From: Holophagae bacterium
GTDB taxonomy: Bacteria; Acidobacteriota; Holophagae; Acanthopleuribacterales; Acanthopleuribacteraceae
Reading direction: 5' to 3'
DNA length: 64,000 bases
NCBI GenBank assembly: GCA_030429565.1
Contig: JAUIFE010000020.1
Span: 1-64,000 of the forward strand
In this document: piece by piece, positions 53,162 to 62,349 of the stretch
Numbering within the stretch: the first letter of the stretch is position 1
Layout of the letters: each line of letters opens with the position of its first letter
Notes under the pieces: model-generated
Seen by the model: the letters and a program-made list of their open reading frames with translations, nothing else
Told to the model about the DNA's origin: nothing
Database searches by the model: none
Translations under genes and position numbers: made by a program

Positions 53162-56095
53162 TTGAATCAAGGCTATTTTTCATGGAATCCCACCCGTCCG
53201 CACTGGGGTCGGCTGATGATGCTATTGCTCCTCGGAGCGTGCGCCCCCGCCCTGATGGCGCGAGGCAAAAACAAAATCCCCTACGAGGATTTCGACTGGA
53301 AAGTCTATCATTCACAACACTTTAAAATTTATTATTACGAGAACGAGGCCAACCTGCTGCCGACCGTCGTCGACATGTCCGAAGCCGCCTATCGCCAGGT
53401 ATCGGAGAAGCTGCAGCACGAGCTCAACTTTAAAGTGCCGCTGATTTTCTTCAAAACACATGAAGAATTCGAGCTGACCAACATCTTCCCCGGCTTCATT
53501 CCCCGGGCCGTCGGCGCCTTTGCCGAGCCCTTCCAAAGCCGTATGGTGCTGCCGTTTGACCAAGAACCCGAAAAAAATTACTCGCTGATCACCCACGAAC
53601 TGACGCACATCTTCCAGTACGACATGTTCTACAACAACCGTATCAGCGCGATCGTGCGTGCCAACGCGCCAACCTGGTTCATCGAAGGGATGGCCTCCTA
53701 TGTGGCCGACGACGAGGACAACCTCGACCGGATGGTGCTGCGCGACGCCGCCATTTCCTCCAACTTCGCCTCGCTGGGGAACTTTAACTCGCTGTCGTTT
53801 ATCGCCTACCGCGTCGGTCACGCCGCTTTTAACTTCATCGAAGAACAATACGGCATCGAAGGCGTGCGCAACTTTTTGTGGCAGTACCGCAAGAACATTA
53901 CCGGCAACGTACCGGCCGCCATTGAACGCGCCTTTGAAATGCCGGTCGAAGACTTCGATCGTCAGTTCCGCAAATACCTGCGCAAGCGCTACGTGACCCT
54001 CCTACCCATCAAAGAAGAGCCGGACGACCACGCGCGCGAGATTCGCACGCGGCGCGCCATCACCACGCTGTCGCCGGAGCTCTCGCCCAGCGGCGACCTG
54101 TTTGCGGCGATCGTGCCCATTCGCAACGAATTGGACTTGGTGCTCATTTCAACCAAAGACGGCCGCATTTTCAAAAACCTGACGCGGGGTTACACCAACC
54201 GCTACAACGAAATCAATGTCGGCGCCTTCGGCGGCATCAACGATTTGGCCTGGAGCCCCGACGGCAACGAATTGGTGTTCTCAGCGCGCAAGGAAGGCTC
54301 CAATCGCCTGTACATCGTCAACGTGCTCAAAGGCACGATTCGCGAGGAGATCAAATTCGACGGCTTGCGCGATGCGCAATCGGCCGTATTCTCCAAGGAC
54401 GGCGGCACCCTGTATTTCGTCGGCAACGTCAACGGCTACTACGACGTCTTCAGTTACAATCGCGCCAACCAGCAGTTGCTCAACTTAACCAACGACGCCC
54501 ACCTGGACCGCAACCCACGACTCAGCCCCGACGGTAAAGAGATCCTCTACTCCTCCTCACGTCACGGTTTCTTCAAAGTGTTCACCATGGACCTGGCCAC
54601 AGGCCAAAAAACCCAACTCACCTCGGGTTTGGGCAACGACAACCAGGCCAGTTACAGCGCCGACATGACCTCCATTTACTTCTCGTCCGACCGCTTCGAC
54701 GATATCTACAATATCTACGAACTGGACTTGGAAACCGGCATCAAGAAACAGTACACCAACATCTTGACCGGCGCCTTTTCGCCGCAGGAACGCGTGATCT
54801 TCGACCACAAAGAGGGCGAAGAGCGACGCCAACTGATCTTCACGGCCTACTACCAGGGCCGCTACCGCGTCTATCGCATGGACAAACCGGAAGAGCGCGA
54901 AGAGGTTTACGACGTGGCCAAGGACAACTTCGCCAACGTCAAGGATTACGACATGAGCGCCGGCATTGAGCTCAAAGAAGAGCAATACGTCAAATACCGC
55001 CTGCGCAATAACTTCTCCATCAGCAATGTCAACGTGAACGTGGGCGCCACCGACGACGGCCGCTTCATCTCCAACTCGGCGATCTCTTTCTCCGACACGC
55101 TTGGCAACCACGTGCTCGACGTTTCGACCTACTCGATCTCCAGTTTGGAAAACTACTACATCAACTACCTCAACCGCACAAAGCGCTTCCAATGGGGCGC
55201 CAACTTTCAATCGCTACAGCAATTTTTCGTCGATTCGTTTTCGTTTAGGACGTCGACGGGTCGCGCCCGCCTCGAGCGCCGCTACAAAAACGTAAGGCTT
55301 GGCGGCTATGTGCGTTACCCGTTTTCGCTGTTCTCGCGCGTTGACTTCGGTGCGGGCATGACCGATCAGGACGTGTTCCGCTTCATACCAAACCCGACCT
55401 ACGACCCTAACAGCGCCGAACCCGAGCCGGCCTTTATCTACACCAACGTCGATTTCATCGACCCCTATGCCTACGTTAACTATTCGTACGACACCCTGCG
55501 TTATCAACCCTGGGGCCCTCACCACGGCACCGCCTTGGACGTCGGCGTGAGCACCGTGTTTAACCAATACGAAACCTACAGTCTCGACTTCCGCACCTAC
55601 CGCGAACTGACGCGCCGCTCGCTGGTTGCCTTCCGCACCATTTACAACCATTCGGACGGCGATACGCCGGAGTTCTTTGCGCTTGGCGGCAACAACAACC
55701 TGCGTGGCGATTACGGTTTCCAAGAGTTCGTCGGTTCACGCCGGTTCTTGACCCAAGTAGAATTGCGCTTCCCGTTGATTGATCGCCTGCAGTTCCCCGG
55801 TTTCGCCTTCGCCAATATTCGCGGCGGCATGTTTGTCGACGTCGGTGGTGCTTGGTTTGATGAGTTTGATTTCGAATGGGCGTTTCAGGATACCGAAATC
55901 GACCCCAACGATCCCGCCTCAAGACCATGGGACCCCGAAGACCCAGACCTCCGTTTCCTTTTGGGCTCCTACGGTGTTGAAATCAGCATGAACCTCATCG
56001 GCTTGGAAGTACACTGGACTTGGGCGAAACGCACCAACTTCGATGAGTTCCCCTCATCCAGCCGCTTCAGTTTTTGGATTGGTCGCAAGTTTTAA
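53162..56095 (+). CDS. Fusion of zinc metallopeptidase, TolB-like propeller and Omp85-type barrel
   Basis: 977 aa. Signal segment (about residues 10-35, LMMLLLLGACAPALMA). Residues about 45-280: gluzincin-like peptidase with HELTH (about 143-147) and the third ligand Glu in WFIEGMASY. About 300-600: TolB-like beta-propeller blades (INDLAWSPDGNELVFSA, NPRLSPDGKEILYSSS, QASYSADMTSIYFSS). About 610-977: BamA/TamA-like surface-antigen barrel with LGGNNNLRGDYGF and the terminal aromatic strand FSFWIGRKF ending in Phe. TTG at 53162 with GAGGAGG eight nt upstream is the chosen start. Predicted outer-membrane protein with periplasmic peptidase and propeller; substrate unknown. Confidence 0.88.
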   Translation: MNQGYFSWNPTRPHWGRLMMLLLLGACAPALMARGKNKIPYEDFDWKVYHSQHFKIYYYENEANLLPTVVDMSEAAYRQVSEKLQHELNFKVPLIFFKTHEEFELTNIFPGFIPRAVGAFAEPFQSRMVLPFDQEPEKNYSLITHELTHIFQYDMFYNNRISAIVRANAPTWFIEGMASYVADDEDNLDRMVLRDAAISSNFASLGNFNSLSFIAYRVGHAAFNFIEEQYGIEGVRNFLWQYRKNITGNVPAAIERAFEMPVEDFDRQFRKYLRKRYVTLLPIKEEPDDHAREIRTRRAITTLSPELSPSGDLFAAIVPIRNELDLVLISTKDGRIFKNLTRGYTNRYNEINVGAFGGINDLAWSPDGNELVFSARKEGSNRLYIVNVLKGTIREEIKFDGLRDAQSAVFSKDGGTLYFVGNVNGYYDVFSYNRANQQLLNLTNDAHLDRNPRLSPDGKEILYSSSRHGFFKVFTMDLATGQKTQLTSGLGNDNQASYSADMTSIYFSSDRFDDIYNIYELDLETGIKKQYTNILTGAFSPQERVIFDHKEGEERRQLIFTAYYQGRYRVYRMDKPEEREEVYDVAKDNFANVKDYDMSAGIELKEEQYVKYRLRNNFSISNVNVNVGATDDGRFISNSAISFSDTLGNHVLDVSTYSISSLENYYINYLNRTKRFQWGANFQSLQQFFVDSFSFRTSTGRARLERRYKNVRLGGYVRYPFSLFSRVDFGAGMTDQDVFRFIPNPTYDPNSAEPEPAFIYTNVDFIDPYAYVNYSYDTLRYQPWGPHHGTALDVGVSTVFNQYETYSLDFRTYRELTRRSLVAFRTIYNHSDGDTPEFFALGGNNNLRGDYGFQEFVGSRRFLTQVELRFPLIDRLQFPGFAFANIRGGMFVDVGGAWFDEFDFEWAFQDTEIDPNDPASRPWDPEDPDLRFLLGSYGVEISMNLIGLEVHWTWAKRTNFDEFPSSSRFSFWIGRKF

Positions 56096-56122
56096 GGCAA
56101 TCCTTTCGCAACCCATCACCTT

Positions 56123-56151
56123 GGCCGCCCACGACACGGGCGGCCTTTTTT
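56123..56151 (+). terminator. Intrinsic terminator of the envelope operon
   Basis: GGCCGCCC, 7-nt loop, GGGCGGCC, then six T, about 30 nt after the fusion gene stop. Perfect 8-bp GC stem. Confidence 0.94.
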
Positions 56152-56389
56152 GTGGGGACCCGTTCAAAAGTCGGTGACGCAAACGGCTTTAGCAATTGAC
56201 AATTGGTACCGAAACAGTAAGTTATCAATCATACCCAGCCATCGCCGCCCGCTAAAACCCGACGGCTCCGTGTTTTTCTCGCGCGGCCAGGCACCAGTCC
56301 AGGTTAGAATGGTAGCTCTTCCCATCTGACAACCAACCGGCACCTTGGCAAAACCCACCAACCATTTTTTTTATTGGAAGGACCCGCTC

Positions 56390-57343
56390 ATGACCTATCA
56401 CGATCTTTCATTACTCGAAATCGTTTGTAGCCCGGACAGCGAATCCAAGTTGGCGGAAATTGAGCCCTGGCTCTACGGTGCCGAAGGCGAGGACGAACTT
56501 TATCCGCGGCTGTGTAACACGCCGGTGTTGCAGCCCGATATTGATCTATACCTCAGCAATGAAATGATGGCGGTCAGCCGCGCTATGGCGCAAATGGGCG
56601 AAAAAGACGATGTCAAGGACTGGTTCTTCAAACGCTACGGGATCTTCCATCAGCCGGAGCCACTGCCGGTTGATTCTGAAATTCTCGGCGAAGGTTATCC
56701 CGGTTTTTGGAAGAACTTGGGTTTGCCCAGCTTCATTCAGGACCTGGAATTTCAAACGCCGGAAGACCTGGTGCTCAATGCCATCGGCGAACACCACCCC
56801 ACCCTGGGCCTCGATTTAGGTTGCGGCCAAGGCGGCATGACCCAACAAATGGCGGAAATGTGCCATCAGGTCATCGGCCTGGAACGCAACTTCTTTTTGG
56901 CGGCAACGGCCAACCACTTGCTGCGCCAAAAAGAGATTCACACCCAATTCTTTAATCCCAAACAAGGCTGGCAAACCGAGTCTTTTCCGAAAAAGGCGGT
57001 CAACAACGCCACGGTTATTTGCGGCGACATTCAGCAAATGCCGTTCTGCGAGCCCCTGTTCGATTGGGTCCACTGCGGTCACGTGCTTGACCTGATCGAC
57101 GATCCGGCGGCGGTACTCGTGCAAATCATGCGGATCATGAAACCGGGCGGACGCCTTTCGATTTGTACGCCCTGGGACTTTGAAAATGAAGGGCACTTCG
57201 ACGCGATGCTGGAGCTGCTCAACGACCAGTTTGAGGAAACCTACCAAACCGACGGCATCCCCTATGTGCGCTTCAATCACAAGCGCCGCTACATCCTGCA
57301 CGAAGACTGGATCTGGTGCGGCAAGATGCGCAAACCCAGCTAG
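56390..57343 (+). CDS. SAM-dependent methyltransferase
   Basis: 317 aa. The N-terminal 130 residues are acidic and unassigned. The methyltransferase core has LDLGCGQGGM (SAM-binding motif I, about 142-151), the acidic GLERN strand end, CGDIQQMPFCEPLFDWVHCGHVLDLIDDP in adjoining parts (motifs II and III) and MKPGGRLSICTPW, all intact. Substrate unknown. ATG at 56390 with GGAAGG upstream is favoured over 56345. Confidence 0.82.
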   Translation: MTYHDLSLLEIVCSPDSESKLAEIEPWLYGAEGEDELYPRLCNTPVLQPDIDLYLSNEMMAVSRAMAQMGEKDDVKDWFFKRYGIFHQPEPLPVDSEILGEGYPGFWKNLGLPSFIQDLEFQTPEDLVLNAIGEHHPTLGLDLGCGQGGMTQQMAEMCHQVIGLERNFFLAATANHLLRQKEIHTQFFNPKQGWQTESFPKKAVNNATVICGDIQQMPFCEPLFDWVHCGHVLDLIDDPAAVLVQIMRIMKPGGRLSICTPWDFENEGHFDAMLELLNDQFEETYQTDGIPYVRFNHKRRYILHEDWIWCGKMRKPS

Positions 57344-57836
57344 GTTGCCGCTCAGCCACATGGTCGGCAACAATCCACCGGCAGACGAAAGTTAAGTCCA
57401 GCGACCCACCCAACCGGCACGCGACGGATTGCCGCGTGAATAGCGCTTGCCCTCTTTTGTCGCTTCCATTTCCCCCAGCCGAGCGGTCGCTTTCGCCAAC
57501 AGAACCCTTTTACCGATACGGAGCGATTCTTGGCGACGCCCTCGCATCACCTGTTGCGCTGCAACAGTTTGTGTAAATGCTCGCCGTACGTTCCATGGGC
57601 GTGCCGAACACGACCCCGGTCCGCTTTCCCCACAATTCTCGCACCAATATTTTTCAGCCCAGCAAGACAAAAATTTTTTATTCGATATTTTTTTTTGACA
57701 ACCCCCCTAGTGTGCCAGGGTAGACTCAGCCAAACCTCACAGACACAAGCTAGGGCAGGCGCAGCGTATCAACCGTAGATTGTTTCACTTACGGCTGATT
57801 AGGGCATTTCTTGTGCCGTTTTTTTCAAAAAGCGCT
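57344..57836. other. Intergenic region upstream of mqsRA
   Basis: About 490 bp. AT-rich at 57655-57700, with a TTGACA hexamer at 57695-57700; the closest -10-like hexamer (TAGACT, 57721) is 20 nt away, too far for a good promoter. No gene is supported. Confidence 0.4.
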
Positions 57837-57845
57837 TGTTAAAAT
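57837..57845 (+). promoter_or_regulatory. Possible extended -10 promoter of mqsRA
   Basis: TGTTAAAAT (TGn then TAAAAT) ends one nt before the MqsA operator, so the operator would cover the transcription start. No -35 match. Confidence 0.4.
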
Positions 57846-57846
57846 C

Positions 57847-57859
57847 AACCTAAGAGGTT
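57847..57859. promoter_or_regulatory. MqsA operator palindrome
   Basis: AACCT-AAG-AGGTT, identical in form to the AACCT-N3-AGGTT sites bound by E. coli MqsA. It lies 10 nt before the mqsR ATG and includes the ribosome site AAGAGG, so MqsA binding would block both initiation steps. A second, half-conserved site (AACCT only) is near 57733. Confidence 0.75.
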
Positions 57860-57868
57860 AATTTGGTT

Positions 57869-58141
57869 ATGGAAAAACGCACACCGCACTATCCGCTTCA
57901 TCTCGTTCGAAGCTTGATTCACGCCGGCCACATCCAATCCACCCGCACCGCCTTAACCAGCGCCGCGTTGATCGGCTTTACTTTTGATGACATGGTTGCC
58001 GTAACGGTATCGCTGACGATGGCTGATTTCTATAAAAGCATGACGAGCTACCACGACCACACTGTTTGGCATGATGTTTACCGGCCTCACAGTAGCGCCG
58101 GCCCCATTTATTTGAAGTTAACTGTACCGACCAGGCACTGA
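57869..58141 (+). CDS. mqsR: MqsR-family mRNA interferase toxin, C-terminally frameshifted
   Basis: As it stands 90 aa. MqsR is a RelE-fold ribonuclease that cuts mRNA at GC(U/A/C). It starts MEKRTPHYPL, with the conserved SMTSYHDHTVWHDVYRP stretch, and follows E. coli MqsR to LKLTV; then the frame runs into PTRH and a stop at 58139-58141. In the next frame ACC GAC CAG GCA reads TDQALIISFKER and stops at 58162-58164, matching the E. coli C-terminus. Restoring one base after about 58125 gives 98 aa, the E. coli length. The toxin is therefore probably inactive or a sequence error. A TTG at 57863 is an alternative start. mqsA follows. Confidence 0.85.
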   Translation: MEKRTPHYPLHLVRSLIHAGHIQSTRTALTSAALIGFTFDDMVAVTVSLTMADFYKSMTSYHDHTVWHDVYRPHSSAGPIYLKLTVPTRH

Positions 58142-58208
58142 TCATCTCGTTCAAGGAACGCTAAATCGGTGCGAACCGGCGCATGCTGTCTCTCGAGGAG
58201 CCGTCAGA

Positions 58209-58652
58209 ATGAAATGTCCAAATTGTCATCAAGCCGAAATGGTTACCGATGTTCGATCCTTAACCCACAGCTACAAGGGGAACCGCCTCGAAATCCCCAA
58301 TGTTAGCGGTCAGTTTTGCGGCGCCTGCGATGAAGCAGTGCTGGATGCCGACACGTCACGCCGCGTCTCAGGTGAAATGGTCGCTTTCAACAAACAAATA
58401 AACGCGGCCTTTGTGGAACCCAGCTTCGTCAGCCGCGTCCGCAAAAAGTTGGCGCTGGACCAACGCCAAGCAGCCCAAATTTTTGGCGGCGGCGTCAACG
58501 CGTTTTCGCGTTACGAAACCGGAAAAACGAAACCGCCGGTGCCGCTGTTACAACTTCTTTTTCTTTTGGATCGGCACCCCGAGTTATTGGCGGAAATCAA
58601 GGCAGGTCCAAGTTTTCAAAGCGACACGGACAAACCACAAAGGGTGCCCTAA
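58209..58652 (+). CDS. mqsA: MqsA antitoxin and repressor
   Basis: 147 aa. Neutralises MqsR and represses the operon. N-terminal zinc domain (CPNC at 3-6 and CGAC near 37-40) binds the toxin; C-terminal HTH domain (about 70-130) has VRKKLALDQRQAAQIFGGGVNAFSRYETG, where the FGGGVNAFSRYE recognition segment is nearly identical to E. coli MqsA. SD GAGGAG before the ATG. It appears intact, while the toxin is truncated. The last 15 residues beyond the E. coli length are polar. Confidence 0.93.
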   Translation: MKCPNCHQAEMVTDVRSLTHSYKGNRLEIPNVSGQFCGACDEAVLDADTSRRVSGEMVAFNKQINAAFVEPSFVSRVRKKLALDQRQAAQIFGGGVNAFSRYETGKTKPPVPLLQLLFLLDRHPELLAEIKAGPSFQSDTDKPQRVP

Positions 58653-58947
58653 CGCCGGTGCATTGGCGGTTTGGTAAAAAGCGAACGCCGGCAGGTTCGA
58701 TTTGCGACAAAAAAGTCGGGTGGGACGGTGACGGGAAAACTGAACGCGGTCAAGGATTCACCGCATCTGCAGGGCACAACCCGATCCCCTCTTCCTCACA
58801 AAGCGGGGGGCAGCCCATCGCGATCTTTGGTATGATGCACGGGAACGGCGGCGCACTTCGCGTTGTCCCTCGCGAAAAACTTCCTCATCCTACCCTCACA
58901 ATTCGCCCTCCCCACCAGGGATAAGTCACCGATGGGAGCCACAAGCT

Positions 58948-61086
58948 TTGGTTAGCGTTGGCAATACTCAACCAAACAAATCGCGCGGTACCAGCTCTTT
59001 ACACCTTGATCAGCTTACCGAGTCCGAACTCCAATCTTCGATTTTCCGAAGCATGGAGCACCAGCCGCAATCGCTGGATTTCAACCGCCTGCGCGAAACG
59101 CTCCAGAAAGACAGCCGTATTCCCACCGAGGTCGTCAACAAGGTGATCCACCAGGTGCAAGCCAACGTCCACCACCTTGGCCTGGAACAGACGCCACCAT
59201 CGCTCGTCTTGCATTGGGTGACCGGCCTGCTGCGGCAGGAAGGCTTCCCCGTCGACGACATTCCCTTGCAATCCCTGGAGCTGTCGCTGAGCGACGTCGA
59301 ATTGAACATTTACCACCCGGTCGGTTACGGCGCGGGCGCCGATCAAAACCCGGAAGCGACGTCGCAACGCATTGCCCAACGGATTAAAGCGCAATTCGCG
59401 GCCCGCCGCATTTACCAACAAGACGTGGTCCAAGCGCACGACGAAGGCCGTCTCGAACTGCTGCACCTCGGCGCCATTGATCGACCCCACCATGTGTTTT
59501 TGACACCCGATTACCTAAAACACGAAGGCCTGCCGATTATGCGCTCTGCGCCGTCAGCGGGCCCGGCCAAACACGCCGATGTTTTACTGGCACACTTAAT
59601 TCGCTTCACCCACGAACTGCAAAACCACTTTGCCGGCGACATCCACTGGGGCCACGTCAACACCTTACTGCTGCCCTTCCTCGATTTAATGAGCGACGCC
59701 GAGCTGGATCAGTTTGCCCAGCAAATGCTATACGAATTTGGTCAACTCGATTTAGAACGCGGCGGCTTGTATCGTCAGGTCATTCTCGACTTTGATTTAG
59801 ACATGCCGAAATCACTGACCAGCACGGTGGCGGTGGGACCCGGTGGCGAACGCATGGGCAAGTGTTACGGCGACTACCAAGCAACGCTGATTCACTTCAA
59901 CGAAATCCTGTTATCAGCCTTGGCCGACGGCGATGCGCGCGGCAACCCCTGGCATTCTCCACAAATTGTGTTCCACCTTAACGAACGGCACGCACCATGG
60001 GATCATCTGCACCAAAAGCTGGTCGAGGTCGCCTTCCGCCACGGCAACCCGCGCATCGCGTTTAGCGATACACGCCGTGATTGTGGCGCACTCGGTTACT
60101 TCAACCTCAACGACGCCGACTACCTCAAGGCCATGCAGCACCCTGCTCAGGTGCGGGGCTTCTCGTTGAGTTCACTTGCGGTCAATTTACCAACCCTGGC
60201 CCTGGGCCGCGACGAGCAAGGGTTTTGGCAAGAGCTCGAAGGCGTGTTTAATTTGGCGGTTACCGCGCATCGCCAAAAACGTTTGTTTATCTCGCGCCTA
60301 ATGGCTTACGGCAATCGCGGCCCGCTACAGTTCCTGCGCCACCGCCTCGGCAACCAACCGTTCCTTAAAATTGACCAAGCGACGCAACCCATGCAGTTGA
60401 TCGGCTTGGGCGAAACCGCCGCCATTCTCAACGGCTCACCGTCTTCCTCGGCGGAAGCGGTCACCGTGCGCGCGCTCAACATGATGACCGCCATTGAAAG
60501 CGACATCGCCGTACGCAACCGCATTCACAAGCTGCGCATGCTGTTGTCGGCGACCAAAAACGACAACGTGGCTTACCGCTTCGCCTACCTCGATTTCAAG
60601 CGGCACGCCAAAGACGCGGGCGCTTACCTTATCCACGAGCCCGATCAGTCCCACCCCATTTACACGGATGGACCCAACATCCTGCCGTTTAAGGCGATCA
60701 GTTGGCGCGAACGCTTCCGCCACGAAGGCAAATTACACCGCTTCTTTAGCGGCCTCCACAACACGGTGCTGTTTCTACACGGCGGAACCGGCGACGATGC
60801 AGGTTTGTTCCAACGCATTTTAGGTGAAGCACGCCAGGCCGGCATCAGCCAGTTACAGCCTGCACCAGACCTCACCCTGTGTATGTCTTGTCACTCGGTA
60901 TTTGCCGCCGCCAAGCTCGACGAAAACTGCCCGTCCTGCGGCAGCGCCATGGTGTCGCCCTACAGCTATTGTCAGTCGGGTTACTCACCGGTATCGACTT
61001 GGTGCCTGGGCAAGCGTTCGGAATGGCGCATCCGCCATCGCTTGGACCACTACCACGTCCCGGTACAACAAGATTTGCCCTGGTAA
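58948..61086 (+). CDS. NrdD-like anaerobic (class III) ribonucleotide reductase
   Basis: 712 aa. NrdD reduces ribonucleotides under anoxia using a glycyl radical made by NrdG. The N-terminal 100 residues may be a degenerate ATP cone. The core is long, with SLSSLAVNLPTLAL resembling the NrdD finger region. The C-terminus has a Cys4 zinc site CMSC...CPSC (about 644-668) and SGYSPVSTWCLGKRSEWRIR (from about 677), close to the glycyl-radical region G-Y-x-x-P-V-x-x-W-N-x-G-K-x-x-E-x-x-x-R; the flanking Arg and the Asn differ from the norm. TTG start at 58948 after GGGAG. No nrdG nearby. The family call is fairly safe, the exact activity less so. Confidence 0.7.
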   Translation: MVSVGNTQPNKSRGTSSLHLDQLTESELQSSIFRSMEHQPQSLDFNRLRETLQKDSRIPTEVVNKVIHQVQANVHHLGLEQTPPSLVLHWVTGLLRQEGFPVDDIPLQSLELSLSDVELNIYHPVGYGAGADQNPEATSQRIAQRIKAQFAARRIYQQDVVQAHDEGRLELLHLGAIDRPHHVFLTPDYLKHEGLPIMRSAPSAGPAKHADVLLAHLIRFTHELQNHFAGDIHWGHVNTLLLPFLDLMSDAELDQFAQQMLYEFGQLDLERGGLYRQVILDFDLDMPKSLTSTVAVGPGGERMGKCYGDYQATLIHFNEILLSALADGDARGNPWHSPQIVFHLNERHAPWDHLHQKLVEVAFRHGNPRIAFSDTRRDCGALGYFNLNDADYLKAMQHPAQVRGFSLSSLAVNLPTLALGRDEQGFWQELEGVFNLAVTAHRQKRLFISRLMAYGNRGPLQFLRHRLGNQPFLKIDQATQPMQLIGLGETAAILNGSPSSSAEAVTVRALNMMTAIESDIAVRNRIHKLRMLLSATKNDNVAYRFAYLDFKRHAKDAGAYLIHEPDQSHPIYTDGPNILPFKAISWRERFRHEGKLHRFFSGLHNTVLFLHGGTGDDAGLFQRILGEARQAGISQLQPAPDLTLCMSCHSVFAAAKLDENCPSCGSAMVSPYSYCQSGYSPVSTWCLGKRSEWRIRHRLDHYHVPVQQDLPW

Positions 61087-61089
61087 AAA

Positions 61090-61515
61090 TTAACCAATCA
61101 GATCGAGATTGCCGCCAAGCGCACCGAAACTAAGCACGGGTTCGTTTTGCACGCGATAGGCGTAAGAGGCAAAACCGGCACTGACGTTGGGCTGATTTTC
61201 AAAGCTGCCGGTAAAGCGCGGTGGCTCGCGCTCTGAATCGTAGGGGTTATAGGTACTTTCGCCAACACCGAAGCCGTCACGGCGCAAACCCAAGGCGCCA
61301 CCGGAACGTTCCCCCTGCCGCGAGACGACATCATCTTGCTCCTCGGCGAGGGCGTCAATGGTGTCGCGTTCAAAATCATCAACATCAAAGCTTTCACGCT
61401 CTTGACCGCCACCGCGACCACGCGCGGGACCACGCCCACCAATAGCGGAGGAAGATACCCCGCTCGGCAGGAGCCCGCGTAGCGCAAACTCGTCGTTGTT
61501 GGCGATTTGGGTCAT
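61090..61515 (-). CDS. Hypothetical Gly/Arg-rich protein
   Basis: 141 aa, unrecognised. Residues 15-60 are Gly/Arg/Ser-rich and disordered, followed by an acidic stretch (ESFDVDDFERDTIDALAEEQDD) and a C-terminal part with YNPYDSEREPP. No signal peptide. The stop is 3 nt from the stop of the NrdD-like gene, in convergent orientation. SD is weak (GGGATCC). The frame is sustained over 420 nt, but the composition leaves doubt. Confidence 0.45.
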   Translation of the reverse strand: MTQIANNDEFALRGLLPSGVSSSAIGGRGPARGRGGGQERESFDVDDFERDTIDALAEEQDDVVSRQGERSGGALGLRRDGFGVGESTYNPYDSEREPPRFTGSFENQPNVSAGFASYAYRVQNEPVLSFGALGGNLDLIG

Positions 61516-61690
61516 GACAGGATCCCGTGTAAAACTGCCCGCATCGTGTCATATTCAAAGAAAACACGAGACGGGACTAAGAGCGTACAGGAAGCGAATA
61601 TTCCTAACTTACGCCAATCATTCAAGCAAAACAAGGTATGTACAGCATTTTCAGTTAAAAAGTCACAAATTTTGCACCGCATGTTTTTTT

Positions 61691-62344
61691 TCACAGCAAC
61701 GGACGCCAACGCTGATAGGCGTCGGGTGTATCGATATCAATGGTCACACCAACATCCGAAACAGGCGCCGGCACAACAGCATCGCCCCAATTTTGCAGCA
61801 GCATTTTTGCGCCGCGATCACCGTCAAGGGTTGTCAGTGCGCTGCGACGGGCGGCGTCAAACAGAACGGGATGGCCACGCCGCCCTTTAAATGCCGGTAC
61901 GATAACCGGCGCCGCGACCCCGGCCGAGCGATGCCGGCGAAATGCGGCAATCAGCGTCTGCAGGGTCGTCGTTTTGACCAAGGGCATATCGCCGAGTGCC
62001 ACAAAAAAACCGGTGACAGGTAAGGTGAGCGCAGCAGCACCCAAGGCCAAGCTGCGCCCCATTCCCGCATCGGGGTCGGGATTGTGCACCAGGGTCGGGT
62101 TAAGCTCGGCAAGCTGAGCGGCGAGGCCGGCTTGCGCCGGCTGTTCCTCCGCGGCAAGAACCACCACCATAGAGACCGGCCTGAGCGCGACCCAAGGCTG
62201 CAATGTGGCGCGCAACAAACAGGTATCCCCCCAGGGTAATAGCTGCTTGCAGGCGCCGCCCATACGCCGCGACCGACCTGCGGCGAGAACGATCACCGCG
62301 AACGGGATCGTGTCGGCATTGTCGGCCGTGCTAGCACCGCCCAT
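61691..62344 (-). CDS. MobA/MocA-like nucleotidyltransferase
   Basis: 217 aa. NTP-transferase fold with the start motif VIVLAAGRSRRMG (about residues 16-28), GDMPLV (about 115, metal-binding Asp region) and the GHPVLF motif. Family members add CMP or GMP to molybdopterin (MocA, MobA) or act as general nucleotidyltransferases. The length and the RRMGGACKQLLPWG segment fit the MocA/MobA-like NTP_transf_3 group. With moaC this is the second possible molybdenum-cofactor gene in the window, but they are 57 kb apart. Follows the ABC-F gene after 5 nt, suggesting cotranscription. Confidence 0.85.
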   Translation of the reverse strand: MGGASTADNADTIPFAVIVLAAGRSRRMGGACKQLLPWGDTCLLRATLQPWVALRPVSMVVVLAAEEQPAQAGLAAQLAELNPTLVHNPDPDAGMGRSLALGAAALTLPVTGFFVALGDMPLVKTTTLQTLIAAFRRHRSAGVAAPVIVPAFKGRRGHPVLFDAARRSALTTLDGDRGAKMLLQNWGDAVVPAPVSDVGVTIDIDTPDAYQRWRPLL

Positions 62345-62349
62345 CAGGA

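Noticed and set aside
57695..57726. TTGACA and TAGACT as the mqsRA promoter
   Set aside because: Spacer of 20 nt is too long and the operator lies 120 nt downstream; the extended -10 at 57837 fits better.
61496..62023. Plus-strand frames over the MobA/MocA-like gene and the gap beside it
   Set aside because: Antisense shadow of a well-supported minus-strand gene; no SD.
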